Assembly: GCF_014648995.1 (NCBI RefSeq)
Contig: NZ_BMSE01000005.1
Span: forward strand, 248,001 to 312,000
Source: Streptomyces massasporeus
GTDB taxonomy: Bacteria > Actinomycetota > Actinomycetes > Streptomycetales > Streptomycetaceae
DNA: 64,000 nucleotides
Reading direction: 5' to 3'
Positions 35,373 through 44,319 of this stretch are shown here, piece by piece. The position numbers and the translations under genes were made by a program. Within the stretch, counting starts at the first letter, position 1, and each line of letters starts with the position of its first letter. The notes under the pieces are model-generated. The model searched no databases. It saw nothing but the letters and a program-made list of their open reading frames with translations, and was not told the DNA's origin.

Positions 35373-35746
35373 CGCATCGGGTGGTCCGCCGGCACCTCCA
35401 CCAGCACGATCGGCGTCCCGTCCGGATCCGCGATCCACATCTCGACCAGCCCCCAGGGCTCCTTGACCGGTGGCCGCACGATGTCCACGCCCTTCGCCCG
35501 CAGTTCCTCCTGTGTCGCGGCCACGTCGTCCACCTGCAGCCACAGCCGGACCGCGGTCGTCGGGGGCGTCTCGGCCCGGCCCGAGACCTCCAGGAAGCCG
35601 CCACCCGTGAAGAAGACCGTGCCGCGCTCCGCTCCCGTGCCGAACTCGCGGTAGACGGCGAGGCCGAGCTGCTCACCGTAGAAGGCCCGGGACCGCTCGG
35701 GGTCGGTGGGGCGGAGCAGGATCCGGCTGCTGAGTACATGCACCAT
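35354..35746 (-). CDS. VOC-family (glyoxalase-like) protein
   Basis: A 130-residue single-domain VOC protein. It starts VLSSRILLRPTDPERSRAFY and ends with the metal-ligand-type strand EMWIADPDGTPIVLVEV. This fits glyoxalase or fosfomycin/bleomycin-resistance relatives, substrate unknown. ATG at 35746 leaves out a 31-residue unlikely leader. It converges with and overlaps the GNAT gene end by 19 bp. Confidence 0.85.
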   Translation of the reverse strand: MVHVLSSRILLRPTDPERSRAFYGEQLGLAVYREFGTGAERGTVFFTGGGFLEVSGRAETPPTTAVRLWLQVDDVAATQEELRAKGVDIVRPPVKEPWGLVEMWIADPDGTPIVLVEVPADHPMRYRPGI

Positions 35747-35817
35747 GCAGCGGAGCTTAGTGGCGGCGTTACGCTCATCCCTGCCCGAGCCGTGCCGGAA
35801 AACGGAGACGTACGCCC

Positions 35818-36363
35818 ATGGAGACCGCCACCACCGCACTGACCTTCCGCGATGCCACCGACGCCGACGTCGACGAACTGGTCGCGCTGATCGAGTCGGC
35901 GTACCGGGGCGACGACAGCCGGGCCGGGTGGACCACCGAGGCCGACATCCTCGAAGGGCAGCGGACCGACCCGGAGGGGGTGCTGGAGGTCATCAAGTCG
36001 CCCGACAGCCGGCTCATGGCCGTGGAGCGGGACGGCAGGATCGTCGCCTGCTGCCAGCTGGAGCACCAGGGCGACCATGCCTACTTCGGGATGTTCGCCG
36101 TCAGCCCCCTGCTCCAGGGCGCGGGCCTCGGCAAGGTGATCATCGCGGAGGCGGAGCGGCAGGCCCGCGCGACCTGGGGAGTGCGGGAGATGCAGATGAC
36201 CGTGATCTCCGTGCGCGACGACCTCATCGCCTGGTACGAGCGGCGCGGCTACCGCCGTACGGGACGGATGACCCCGTTCCCGTACGGCGACGAGCGCTTC
36301 GGCGTCCCGCAGCGCGACGACCTGCAGTTCGAGCTGCTGGTCAAGGAGTTCGCCCAGCCCTAG
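35818..36363 (+). CDS. GNAT-family N-acetyltransferase
   Basis: A 181-residue acyltransferase that moves an acetyl group from acetyl-CoA. The acetyl-CoA loop is in FAVSPLLQGAGLGKVIIAEA (motif A), and the C-terminal motif B is LIAWYERRGYRRTGRM. The ATG start is preceded by GGAGACG. The product reads cleanly in one frame, unlike the GNAT gene next door. Its stop overlaps the stop of the converging glycerophosphodiesterase by four bases. Confidence 0.9.
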   Translation: METATTALTFRDATDADVDELVALIESAYRGDDSRAGWTTEADILEGQRTDPEGVLEVIKSPDSRLMAVERDGRIVACCQLEHQGDHAYFGMFAVSPLLQGAGLGKVIIAEAERQARATWGVREMQMTVISVRDDLIAWYERRGYRRTGRMTPFPYGDERFGVPQRDDLQFELLVKEFAQP

Positions 36364-37043
36364 GCCGTGAATCGGCCCGTGCGCTTGATGTCCGGGTGGT
36401 CGGTGGTCGCGCCGTCCAGGCCGAACGCCCGGACGAGCCGCAGCTGGTCCTGCGTGTTCACCACCCAGCCGATGATCCTCAGATCGGCCTTGCGAGCCCG
36501 CTCCACGATCTCCAGGGTGAGCCGCCGGATGTTCAGGCAGACGGTCTCGGCGCCGGCCTGGACGGCGCGGTCCACGATGTCAGTGCCGTAGCGGCTGGCG
36601 ATCAGAGCGGTGCGCACCCCCGGGACCAGTGGCTTGATCTCGGCGATCGCCTCGTCGTGGAACGAGGACACCTCCACCCGGCCGGCCAGCCCGCGCTCGT
36701 TCATGACCTCGGCCAGGGCCCGCGCCGCCTGCTTGTCCTTGATCTCCGCCTGGAGCGGCGACTGCACGGCCTCCAGGACCTCCTCGAACACCGGGACCCG
36801 CTCGCCCCGGCCCGCGTCCAGGGCCCGCAGCTCGGCGAGGGTCTTCTCGGCGATCGGCCCGGTGCCGTCGGTCGTGCGGTCCACATCCGTGTCGTGCATG
36901 ACGACGAGCGCGCCGTCCTTGCTCAGGTGCAGATCGAGTTCGATGGCGTCGAGTCCCGCCTCCTGGGCGGCGACGAAGGACCGGAGGGTGTTCTCGGGTT
37001 CCACACCCATGATTCCGCGGTGACCGATGGTGAGGAAGTTCAA
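36360..37043 (-). CDS. Glycerophosphodiester phosphodiesterase
   Basis: A 227-residue cytoplasmic UgpQ-like enzyme that releases glycerol-3-phosphate from deacylated phospholipid head groups. Active-site features are GHRG near residue 8, EPENTLRSF, the metal ligands in IELDLHLSKDGALVVMHD and the lysine-containing EIKDK strand. The C-terminal GWVVNTQDQLR and DGATTDHPD segments are standard. The start is TTG at 37043 behind a GAAGAGAG site; no ATG or GTG fits the N-terminal strand. Confidence 0.9.
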   Translation of the reverse strand: MNFLTIGHRGIMGVEPENTLRSFVAAQEAGLDAIELDLHLSKDGALVVMHDTDVDRTTDGTGPIAEKTLAELRALDAGRGERVPVFEEVLEAVQSPLQAEIKDKQAARALAEVMNERGLAGRVEVSSFHDEAIAEIKPLVPGVRTALIASRYGTDIVDRAVQAGAETVCLNIRRLTLEIVERARKADLRIIGWVVNTQDQLRLVRAFGLDGATTDHPDIKRTGRFTA

Positions 37044-37227
37044 GACGCGACTCTCTTCCGTCGACAGGCGGCACTGGGGGCCTGACGGCCCCCCTGACCG
37101 TATCGCCTGGACCCGCCCTGTGCAGAGAGTGAGGGCATGGTCGCCGTGCATCCGGGCAGAAGCATGACCGACAGGAAAAAGTGCGGTGAAGGAGAGGGTC
37201 GGGCAGGATAATTTCCCGGGTTCACCC

Positions 37228-37255
37228 TTGCTGGGAGGAACCTCGTGTGTATACG
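37228..37255 (+). promoter_or_regulatory. Candidate promoter for the DUF6421 operon
   Basis: TTGCTG (37228-37233) and TATACG (37250-37255) are 16 bases apart. The -10 lies in GTATACGGTCTGCATAC, a near repeat of (G)TATAC/GCATAC. The transcript would have a leader of about 30 bases. Confidence 0.4.
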
Positions 37256-37292
37256 GTCTGCATACGTGAGATTCTCCCGTGGAAGGTGGGAC

Positions 37293-38690
37293 ATGACGGA
37301 AATTCTTGTGCAGGTGGGTTCGGAGGAAGGTCTTCCTCCCGTGGCCAGGGTGGTGGAGCACCCGGCATGGCCCGTGCTCAAGGATGCCGTGGAGCGGATC
37401 CGGCCATGGCAGTCCAAGGACGGGTCGATCGACTTCGACGCCGAGGGCGCGCCCGACCCGGCCGACGCCGAGCTCGCGGTCCGACAGGTCGCCGACGCCG
37501 TCCTGGAGCTCTCCCCGCTGCTCCCGCACGACGGCGCCTATCACGAGGCCCTGGTCAAGGACCTGACCCGGTGGGCCGACAGCGGCTTCCAGGTGCCCGA
37601 CTTCCTCGACTCGCTGCTGGCCTTCCAGCCCGCCGCGAACCGTGCGGACGGCCTCCAGCACCTCGTCGTCTTCCCCATGTACACGCAGAACGGCAACCCG
37701 GACCGCAACCTCGAGGCGGTCGTGCTGCGGATGGTCTGGCCGGACTGGCTGGCCGAGCTGGAGCGCACCCGCTACGACAACCCGCTGTTCTGCGGCATCA
37801 AGTTCGAGGACTTCACGGCCGGCTACGACACCAACTCGGCCGTGCTGTTCCCCGAGACCATCGCCGTGCGCGAGGCGCCGGAACGATTCACCTGGGGCGG
37901 CATCTTCTGCGACCGCGAGGCCGCCCGCTTCCGCCGGGTGACCGACGCCGCCGTCGACATCCTGAGCCTGGAGCTGCCCGAGGACGTCGCCGCCATGGTG
38001 CACGACCAGAAGCGCTGCGAGGAGGCGTTCGTCCTGTGGGACATGGTCCACGACCGCACCCACAGCCACGGCGACCTGCCCTTCGACCCGTTCATGATCA
38101 AGCAGCGCCAGCCGTTCTGGATGTATGGCCTGGAGGAGCTGCGCTGCGACCTCACCGCCTTCAAGGAGGCCGTGAAGCTGGAGACCGACGGCGTCCCGCA
38201 GGCCCGTGACGTGCAGGTCGCGGTCCTCTTCGACCGCATGTTCCGCTTCCCCGTCACCGGCGAGCGCGTCCGCAACTACGACGGCCTCGGCGGCCAGCTC
38301 CTCTTCGCCTACCTGCACAAGCACGACGTCGTCCGCTGGACCGACAACAGGCTCACCATCGACTGGGAGCGCGCCCCGCAGGTCACCAACCAGCTGTGCG
38401 CCGAGATCGAGGACCTGTACCGGGACGGCATCGACCGCCCGAAGCTCGTCCACTGGTTCGCCGGGTACGAGCTGGTCTCGACCTACCTCTCCCCGCACCC
38501 GGGCTCCAAGTGGGCCAAGGGCCCCGATGCCCTGGACACGACGCAGCCGCCGCGCAAACTCGTCGATGACGTGCTTCCGGACGAGTTTCCGCTGAGCATG
38601 TTCTATGAGGCACTGTCCAAGAAGCTGAAGAACGTGATCGCCTCCACCAAGGGCATCACGGCGGACGGCGCCGAGCGGATCGCCGCGTGA
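37293..38690 (+). CDS. DUF6421 family protein, possible metalloenzyme
   Basis: A 465-residue cytoplasmic protein that I recognise as DUF6421, function unknown. A conserved-looking core reads WDMVHDRTHSHGDLPFDP (H253, H257, H259) followed after about 20 residues by YGLEELRCDLTAF (E281, E282, R284, D286). A His-x3-His plus downstream Glu-Glu-x-Arg-x-Asp pattern is reminiscent of M49-type gluzincins, but the catalytic Glu expected next to the first His is D254, so peptidase activity is not claimed. The ATG at 37293 follows GGAAGG and is preferred to the upstream GTG 37245. It is the first gene of a tight operon with an SDR and a threonine-aldolase-like enzyme. Confidence 0.8.
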   Translation: MTEILVQVGSEEGLPPVARVVEHPAWPVLKDAVERIRPWQSKDGSIDFDAEGAPDPADAELAVRQVADAVLELSPLLPHDGAYHEALVKDLTRWADSGFQVPDFLDSLLAFQPAANRADGLQHLVVFPMYTQNGNPDRNLEAVVLRMVWPDWLAELERTRYDNPLFCGIKFEDFTAGYDTNSAVLFPETIAVREAPERFTWGGIFCDREAARFRRVTDAAVDILSLELPEDVAAMVHDQKRCEEAFVLWDMVHDRTHSHGDLPFDPFMIKQRQPFWMYGLEELRCDLTAFKEAVKLETDGVPQARDVQVAVLFDRMFRFPVTGERVRNYDGLGGQLLFAYLHKHDVVRWTDNRLTIDWERAPQVTNQLCAEIEDLYRDGIDRPKLVHWFAGYELVSTYLSPHPGSKWAKGPDALDTTQPPRKLVDDVLPDEFPLSMFYEALSKKLKNVIASTKGITADGAERIAA

Positions 38691-38731
38691 GCGATCGGCG
38701 TACCGGGAACACTGCTCAGGAGGCGAGGATC

Positions 38732-39478
38732 ATGGGGAACGGGGCGCTCAGCGGTGCGGTGATCGCGGTGGCCGGAGCGGGCGGACCCGCCGGCCGGGCC
38801 GCGCTGCTCAGGCTGGCCGAGGCGGGAGCCACCGTCATCGGCTCGGACAACGATCCGGAGCGGCTGGCGGAGGCGGTCGACGCGGCGAGTTTCGCGTCCG
38901 GCGGCGCCACCGTCACCGGTGACACGGTCGATCTGCTGGACCTGGGGGCCACCCGCGACTGGGCCACCCGCATCGAGAAGGACTTCGGCCGCGTCGACGG
39001 CCTGGTCCACCTCGTGGGCGGCTGGCGCGGCAGCGAGACCTTCACGCGGACCAGCCTCGACGACTGGGACTTCCTGGAGATGCTGCTGGTCCGCACGGTG
39101 CAGCACACGTCCCTCGCCTTCCACGAGGGGCTCCAGCGCAGCGACCGCGGCCGGTACGTGCTGATCAGCGCCGCGGGCGCCAGCAACCCCACCGCGGGCA
39201 ACGCCGCCTATGCGGCCGGCAAGGCGGCGGCCGAGGCCTGGACGCTGGCCATGGCGGACTACTTCCGCAAGGCCGGGGGCACCGAGGGCCCGACGTCGGC
39301 GGCTGCGATCCTGGTGGTGAAGGCCTTGGTCCACGACGCGATGCGCGCCGACCGGCCTAACGCGAAGTTCGCGGGCTTCACCGACGTCAAGGACCTGGCC
39401 GAGGCCATCACCGAGGTCTGGGACAAGCCCGCCGCCGAAGTGAACGGAAAACGTCTGTGGCTCACCGAGAAGCCGTGA
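38732..39478 (+). CDS. Short-chain dehydrogenase/reductase
   Basis: A 248-residue Rossmann-fold NAD(P)-dependent oxidoreductase. The N-terminal glycine motif is VAVAGAGGPAGRAALLRLAE, and the catalytic Ser and Tyr-x3-Lys lie in LISAAGASNPTAGNAAYAAGKAAAE. ATG at 38732 has AGGAGG at good spacing; a GTG at 38687 overlapping the DUF6421 stop (GTGA) is the alternative start, adding 15 residues. Second gene of the DUF6421 operon; its end overlaps the next start by four bases. Confidence 0.88.
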   Translation: MGNGALSGAVIAVAGAGGPAGRAALLRLAEAGATVIGSDNDPERLAEAVDAASFASGGATVTGDTVDLLDLGATRDWATRIEKDFGRVDGLVHLVGGWRGSETFTRTSLDDWDFLEMLLVRTVQHTSLAFHEGLQRSDRGRYVLISAAGASNPTAGNAAYAAGKAAAEAWTLAMADYFRKAGGTEGPTSAAAILVVKALVHDAMRADRPNAKFAGFTDVKDLAEAITEVWDKPAAEVNGKRLWLTEKP

Positions 39479-40545
39479 ACCCGCCGAGGACCGACGCCCG
39501 CCGTCATCACGACCCCGAGGTCCGCGGTTTCGCCAGCGACAACTACGCCGGGGCGCACCCGGAGGTCCTCGCCGCCCTGGCCCTGGCCAACGGCGGGCAC
39601 CAGGTCGCCTACGGCGAGGACGCCTACACCGAGAACCTCCAGCAGGTGGTCCGCAGCCACTTCGGGCCCACGGCCGAGGCGTTCCCGGTCTTCAACGGCA
39701 CCGGCGCGAACGTCGTCGCGCTCCAGGCGGTCACCGACCGATGGGGCGCGGTGATCTGTGCGGAGAGCGCGCACATCAACGTCGACGAGTGCGGCGCACC
39801 GGAGCGGGTCGGCGGCCTGAAGCTGCTGACCGTTCCGGCGCCCGACGGCAAGCTCACGCCCGAGCTGATCGACCGGCAGGCGTTCGGCTGGGACGACGAG
39901 CACCGCGCGATGCCGCAGGTCGTCTCCATCGCCCAGGCCACCGAGCTGGGCACGGTCTACACGCCGGACGAGATACGCGCCATCTGCGAGCACGCCCACG
40001 CGCACGGCATGAAGGTGCACCTGGACGGCTCGCGGCTGGCCAACGCCGCCGCCACCCTGAACGTCCCGATGCGGACGCTCACCAACGCCGCCGGCGTCGA
40101 CATCCTCTCCCTGGGCGGCACGAAGAACGGCGCCCTGTTCGGTGAGGCCGTCGTGGTGCTCAACCAGGACGCCGTCAGCCACATGAAGCACCTGCGCAAG
40201 CTGTCCATGCAGCTCGCCTCCAAGATGCGCTTCGTGTCGGTGCAGCTGGAGGCCCTGCTCGCCCGGGACCTGTGGCTGCGCAACGCCGGTCACGCCAACG
40301 AGATGGCCCAGCGCCTCGCCGAGGGCGTGCGGGCCGTGCACGGGGTGGAGATCCTCTACCCCGTGCAGGCCAACGCGGTCTTCGCCCGGCTGCCCCACGA
40401 CGTCAGCGAGCGCCTCCAGAAGCGGTTCCGCTTCTACTTCTGGGACGAGGCCGCGGGCGACGTCCGCTGGATGTGCGCCTTCGACACGACCGAGGAGGAC
40501 GTGGACACGTTCGTGGCGGCGCTGAAGGAGGAGATGGCCCGCTGA
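39475..40545 (+). CDS. Threonine aldolase/beta-eliminating lyase family PLP enzyme
   Basis: A 356-residue fold-type I PLP enzyme. Family motifs: GFASDNYAGAHPEVL, AFPVFNGTGANVVAL, AHINVDECGAPE, the aspartate in HLDGSRLANA, and the PLP-binding lysine in SLGGTKNGALFGEAVVV. It should cleave beta-hydroxy amino acids such as threonine to glycine and an aldehyde. GTG at 39475 overlaps the SDR stop (GTGA); GTG 39457 is also in frame. Coupling with an SDR is reminiscent of beta-hydroxy amino acid metabolism, where an SDR could oxidise the same hydroxyl. Confidence 0.88.
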   Translation: MNPPRTDARRHHDPEVRGFASDNYAGAHPEVLAALALANGGHQVAYGEDAYTENLQQVVRSHFGPTAEAFPVFNGTGANVVALQAVTDRWGAVICAESAHINVDECGAPERVGGLKLLTVPAPDGKLTPELIDRQAFGWDDEHRAMPQVVSIAQATELGTVYTPDEIRAICEHAHAHGMKVHLDGSRLANAAATLNVPMRTLTNAAGVDILSLGGTKNGALFGEAVVVLNQDAVSHMKHLRKLSMQLASKMRFVSVQLEALLARDLWLRNAGHANEMAQRLAEGVRAVHGVEILYPVQANAVFARLPHDVSERLQKRFRFYFWDEAAGDVRWMCAFDTTEEDVDTFVAALKEEMAR

Positions 40546-40554
40546 CCCGCGGGC

Positions 40555-41928
40555 TCACCGGTTGACGACGATCTCCGTCCTGTTGTTGCGCAGGTCCGGG
40601 TCGAACTTCCTGATGCTCAGCTCGGGATCGTCGTCGATGGTGGCGACGGTGGTGTGCGCCCCGCGCACCACACGGTCGATCCGCAGCGGGATCTCGAACG
40701 TGTACGACGCCTTGTCGTGCAGGTGGATCGGCGTCCGGCAGTAGTGCGTGGTGGGGGACGTGCCGTCCTCCGCCGTCCAGCACCGGTCCTCCGGCAGGGT
40801 GCCGACGGTCGTGCCCTCCGGGGCCTGGAACCGCACGGTGGCCACGGCGGCGCCCGCGCCCAGCGACGCCACCCAGGCCGGGCCGCGGTTGTGCACGGTG
40901 ATCTTCGCGGTCACCGTGTCACCGGCGGCCCCGCGCACCCGGCTGCCGGTGAGCTTCAGGTCGGCGGTGTTGCGGGCGTCGAGGATGACGGACCCGTAGT
41001 TGTCCTGCGGGTCGATGTCGGGCTCCGCCGCCGAGGCCCTGGCACCGGCCGCGGGGCGCAGGTCCAGTTCGGCGCCCGTGCCCCGGGTCCATGTCCACTC
41101 GCCGCGGGCCTCGGCCAGGGCCTCGTCCGAGTAGGGCTGCACGGAGTGGTCGAACCGCTCGTACAGCGCCTTCCGGCCGACGCCGAGTTCTGTGTCCAGC
41201 GCGAACCGCTGTCCCGGTGCCACCGCCTCGTCCAGCACGCACAGGGCTCCCGTGCCGGTGCTGTGCTCCCGGTACTCGCAGTTCGCGTGCCGTTCCGTGA
41301 AGCGCAGCCCGTAGGAGGCGTCGAGCCACAGCAGGGTGCGCTCCGCGGTGCGGTTCCCGCTGTTGGACAGCGTCGCCCGCACGCTCGTCACGGTGCCCGG
41401 CCTGAGGTCCCGTTGGTGGGGTGCCTCGCTCAGCCCGAGGTCCGGTCCGTTGCCCACGCCGACCCGGGTCTCACCGGGGTGGGACGTCAGGTCGCCCGCG
41501 GTGGCCGAATACCGCACCTGGCCCGAGGAGCCGACGTCCGCCCCCGGCAGCGCGCGCAGCCCGAACGTGGCCGCCCGCACGCTGTCCGTCCCGGCCGGCA
41601 TCTCCGGGAAGGCGCAGACCGCCCGGGTCTCCGACTCGGGCTCGCAGTTCGCGGGCCACGACACCCGCGCGAAGCCGGCGATCTCGCTCACGTCGACGGT
41701 GAGCTGCCCGGCGGGCACTCGGCCGTCGGCGACATCGCGACTGACCGCCACGTCCAGGCTGCGTTCCGGCGCGCCGCCGCCCGCGTCCGCACCGGGCAGC
41801 ACCGTCTCGTACGGCGCGCTGATCCACAACTCGTGGTCCAGGGCGTGGGCGGGCCCGGTCCCGGCAGCGGCCGCCGCCAGTGCGCCACAGGCGACCGCCG
41901 CTCCGAGCAGGCGCTGTAGATGTCTCAT
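40555..41928 (-). CDS. Secreted protein with Ig/CARDB-like repeats, function unknown
   Basis: A 457-residue exported protein: signal peptide about residues 1-29 (RHLQRLLGAAVACGALAAAA... PAHA) and then beta-rich domains without enzymatic motifs. Sequences such as TSVRATLSNSGNRTAERTLL and DTVTAKITVHNRGPAWVASL are typical of DUF11/CARDB-like adhesion or scaffold modules. It contains several cysteine pairs (NCEPESETRAVC, NCEYREHSTGTGALC, CWTAEDGTSPTTHYC), likely disulphides. There is no LPXTG sorting signal or membrane anchor, so it should be released. Confidence 0.72.
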   Translation of the reverse strand: MRHLQRLLGAAVACGALAAAAAGTGPAHALDHELWISAPYETVLPGADAGGGAPERSLDVAVSRDVADGRVPAGQLTVDVSEIAGFARVSWPANCEPESETRAVCAFPEMPAGTDSVRAATFGLRALPGADVGSSGQVRYSATAGDLTSHPGETRVGVGNGPDLGLSEAPHQRDLRPGTVTSVRATLSNSGNRTAERTLLWLDASYGLRFTERHANCEYREHSTGTGALCVLDEAVAPGQRFALDTELGVGRKALYERFDHSVQPYSDEALAEARGEWTWTRGTGAELDLRPAAGARASAAEPDIDPQDNYGSVILDARNTADLKLTGSRVRGAAGDTVTAKITVHNRGPAWVASLGAGAAVATVRFQAPEGTTVGTLPEDRCWTAEDGTSPTTHYCRTPIHLHDKASYTFEIPLRIDRVVRGAHTTVATIDDDPELSIRKFDPDLRNNRTEIVVNR

Positions 41929-42061
41929 GTCTTCTCCTCGTCACTTGTCCGCGGCTCCGAGACCCGTGGCCCGGCGGAAGGGTTGTGACGGCGCGACGGG
42001 TTGCGGCGGTGTTCAGCCGTTCTTCTCGCAATGCATAGGTATACAAGCAAGTGGAAAGCGA

Positions 42062-42091
42062 TTGACTCGGGAGTGGATCTCTCCCTAGGCT
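42062..42091 (+). promoter_or_regulatory. Promoter for the transglutaminase-like gene, leaderless
   Basis: TTGACT (42062-42067) and TAGGCT (42086-42091) are 18 bases apart, close to the Streptomyces vegetative consensus. The -10 ends 8 bases before the ATG at 42100 and there is no ribosome site, so the mRNA is expected to be leaderless. Confidence 0.65.
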
Positions 42092-42099
42092 CTGCGCGC

Positions 42100-42672
42100 A
42101 TGCAGACGATCCAGCAGACGCCCGACCTCTCCGCCTATCTGGCCGCCGACGAGGCGATCGACCACCACCACCCGCTTGTGCGCGAGACGGCGGCGAGGCT
42201 CGCCGAGGGGGTGGCCGACTCGTATGAGTATGCGCGGGTGGCCTTCGAGTTCGTGCGTGACACCATCCCGCACTCACAGGACTCCGGTGATCTCCGTGTC
42301 ACCTGGCGCGCCTCCGACGTCCTGGAGCAGCGCACCGGCATCTGTTACGCCAAGGCTCACGCGCTGACCGCCCTGCTGCGGGCCGAGGACATCCCCACCG
42401 CGCTGTGCTACCAGAAGTTCGACGTGGTGCACGGGCTGGTCGCCGTGCGGTTCAACGGCGCGTGGCACCGGCAGGACCCCCGGGGCAACAAGCCCGGTGT
42501 CGACGCCCGGTTCTCCCTCGACGGTGAGCGGCTCGCCTTCACGCCCGACCCGGCGTCCAATGAACTGGACTACCCGGTACTGTATGCAGCACCGCATCCG
42601 GTCGTGCTGGACGCCCTCACGGCGGCTCGCGACCGGCCGCACCTGTGGCAGACGCTCCCCACCGCACTCTGA
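42100..42672 (+). CDS. Transglutaminase-like cysteine protease-fold protein
   Basis: A 190-residue transglutaminase-core protein. The catalytic triad can be placed: Cys in RTGICYAKAHALTALLR, His in FDVVHGLVAVRF and Asp in WHRQDPRGN. Such bacterial proteins are mostly amidases or proteases. No signal peptide, so cytoplasmic. The ATG at 42100 is supported by the promoter placed immediately upstream. It probably forms a transcript with the B3/4 gene 10 bp downstream. Confidence 0.85.
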   Translation: MQTIQQTPDLSAYLAADEAIDHHHPLVRETAARLAEGVADSYEYARVAFEFVRDTIPHSQDSGDLRVTWRASDVLEQRTGICYAKAHALTALLRAEDIPTALCYQKFDVVHGLVAVRFNGAWHRQDPRGNKPGVDARFSLDGERLAFTPDPASNELDYPVLYAAPHPVVLDALTAARDRPHLWQTLPTAL

Positions 42673-42682
42673 GGCAACGACC

Positions 42683-43384
42683 ATGACGCTCACGCTGACC
42701 GTGTCCGACGACGTACGCGCCCTCGCGCCCGGCTTCACCCACGTCGCGATCGAGGCGCACGGGCTGGTCAACGGGCCGAGCAACGAGGCCGGTTCGGCCC
42801 TGCTGGACGACGCGGCACGCCGGCTCGCCGCACGACTGGACGGCCTCGCCCCGCACGAGGACCCGCACATGGCCGCCTGGCGCCAGGTCTACACGGCGTT
42901 CGGCTCGAAGCCGTCCCGGACCCGCAACTCGGCGGAGGCGCTGGCCAAGCGGGCCCTCTCGGACGCCGGGCTGCCCCGCATCAACCTGCTCGTCGACCTC
43001 TACAACGCCGTCTCCGTCGCCCGTCTGATCCCCGTCGGTGGCGAGGACATCGACCGCATCGAGGGCGGCATGCGCCTGATCCGCGCCACGGGGCGGGAGG
43101 ACTTCGTCACCGTCGCCGCGGGCGAGGAGGCCGTCGAGCACCCCGACGCGGGCGAAGTGGTGTGGTGCGACGACGCGGGCGTGACCTGCCGCCGCTGGAA
43201 CTGGCGCCAGGGCCCGCGTACCCGGCTCACCGAGGCGACGACGTCGGGCGTCTTCCTGCTGGAGAGCCTGGCGCCGATGCCGGTCGCCGAGGTGACGGCG
43301 GCCGCGGAGGAACTCGCCGGACTGCTGGCGGAGTTCAGCCCGGGAGCGGACATCGCCGTCCGCGCTGCGGAGTCCGCGGCCTGA
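42683..43384 (+). CDS. B3/4-domain protein (PheRS-beta editing-domain homologue)
   Basis: A 233-residue free-standing B3/4 domain protein. In phenylalanyl-tRNA synthetase this module hydrolyses mischarged tRNA. The typical core is WRQVYTAFGSKPSRTRNSAEALAKR, then LPRINLLVDLYNAVSV and GEVVWCDDAGVTCRRWNWRQG. Stand-alone homologues are common and thought to act on aminoacyl-tRNA or free amino acids, so quality control is an inference. It starts 10 bp after the transglutaminase-like gene. Confidence 0.85.
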   Translation: MTLTLTVSDDVRALAPGFTHVAIEAHGLVNGPSNEAGSALLDDAARRLAARLDGLAPHEDPHMAAWRQVYTAFGSKPSRTRNSAEALAKRALSDAGLPRINLLVDLYNAVSVARLIPVGGEDIDRIEGGMRLIRATGREDFVTVAAGEEAVEHPDAGEVVWCDDAGVTCRRWNWRQGPRTRLTEATTSGVFLLESLAPMPVAEVTAAAEELAGLLAEFSPGADIAVRAAESAA

Positions 43385-43402
43385 GCCCCGGCCGAACGGG
43401 CG

Positions 43403-44131
43403 TCAGTGCGCCTCGGCCGCCCGCACCTGCTCCGGCGTCGGGGCCGTGCCGCCGAGGTGGGCGGGCATCCACCAGGTGTCGTCCGGACCCTTGGGGCGGA
43501 CGGGGTAGGCGCGCTGAGCGGCCTCCAGGAGCTCCTGGACGCGCTCCCGCAACTGGCGCGTGATGGCACCCGCGTACTTGTCGCGGGAAGCCTCGATCGC
43601 CTCGCCGACCCGGATCGTGATGGGGATGTGGCTGCGCTTGAAGTTGCGCGGGTGGCCCTTGGTCCACAGCCGCTGCGTGCCCCACACCGCCATCGGGATC
43701 AGTGGGACGCCGGCCTCCTGGGCCAGGCGCGCCGCGCCCGACTTGAAGCTCTTCAGCGTGAAGGACGGCGAGATCGTCGCCTCCGGGAAGACTCCGACGA
43801 TCTCACCCGACCGCAGTGAGTCCAGGGCGTGCGCGTAGGCCGCCTCGCCCTGCTTGCGGTCCACCGGGATGTGCTTCATGCCGCGCATCAGCGGGCCGGA
43901 GATCCGGTGCCGGAAGACGGACTCCTTCGCCATGAAACGCACGAGACGTTTCTGCGGCAGCGCCGCCAGGCCGTCGAAGACGAAGTCCAGGTAGCTGATG
44001 TGATTGCTCACCAGCACGGCGCCGCCCGAGCGCGGGATGTTCTCCGAACCCTGGAGGTCGATCTTGAGGTCCCACACCTTGAACAGCGTGCGGGCGAAAC
44101 CGACGACGGGACGGTAGACGAGCTCTGCCAT
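43403..44131 (-). CDS. 1-acyl-sn-glycerol-3-phosphate acyltransferase (PlsC-like)
   Basis: A 242-residue membrane-associated acyltransferase making phosphatidic acid. The catalytic NHx4D motif is in LVSNHISYLDFVF, the second motif is VGVFPEATISPSF, and KSFKSGAARLAQ and GVPLIPMAVWG follow. The N-terminal amphipathic helix (FARTLFKVWDLKID) probably binds the inner leaflet. It converges with the B3/4 gene. Confidence 0.9.
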   Translation of the reverse strand: MAELVYRPVVGFARTLFKVWDLKIDLQGSENIPRSGGAVLVSNHISYLDFVFDGLAALPQKRLVRFMAKESVFRHRISGPLMRGMKHIPVDRKQGEAAYAHALDSLRSGEIVGVFPEATISPSFTLKSFKSGAARLAQEAGVPLIPMAVWGTQRLWTKGHPRNFKRSHIPITIRVGEAIEASRDKYAGAITRQLRERVQELLEAAQRAYPVRPKGPDDTWWMPAHLGGTAPTPEQVRAAEAH

Positions 44132-44319
44132 GGGCGGGTCGGACCCTTCCTGCTCTGCCTGGGAAGGGATTCCCAGTGGAAAAGTTACGCAGCCGTAGGT
44201 TTACGGCTTGTCGCAGATCGTGCCCGAAGAACGGCCGGGTAGCCAGTCCTCGTGCCCGTCGGCGGCGAGATTCTCGTCACGTCGCCCCACTGTTCCCACC
44301 TCGTGCTTTTGCTCCCCCA

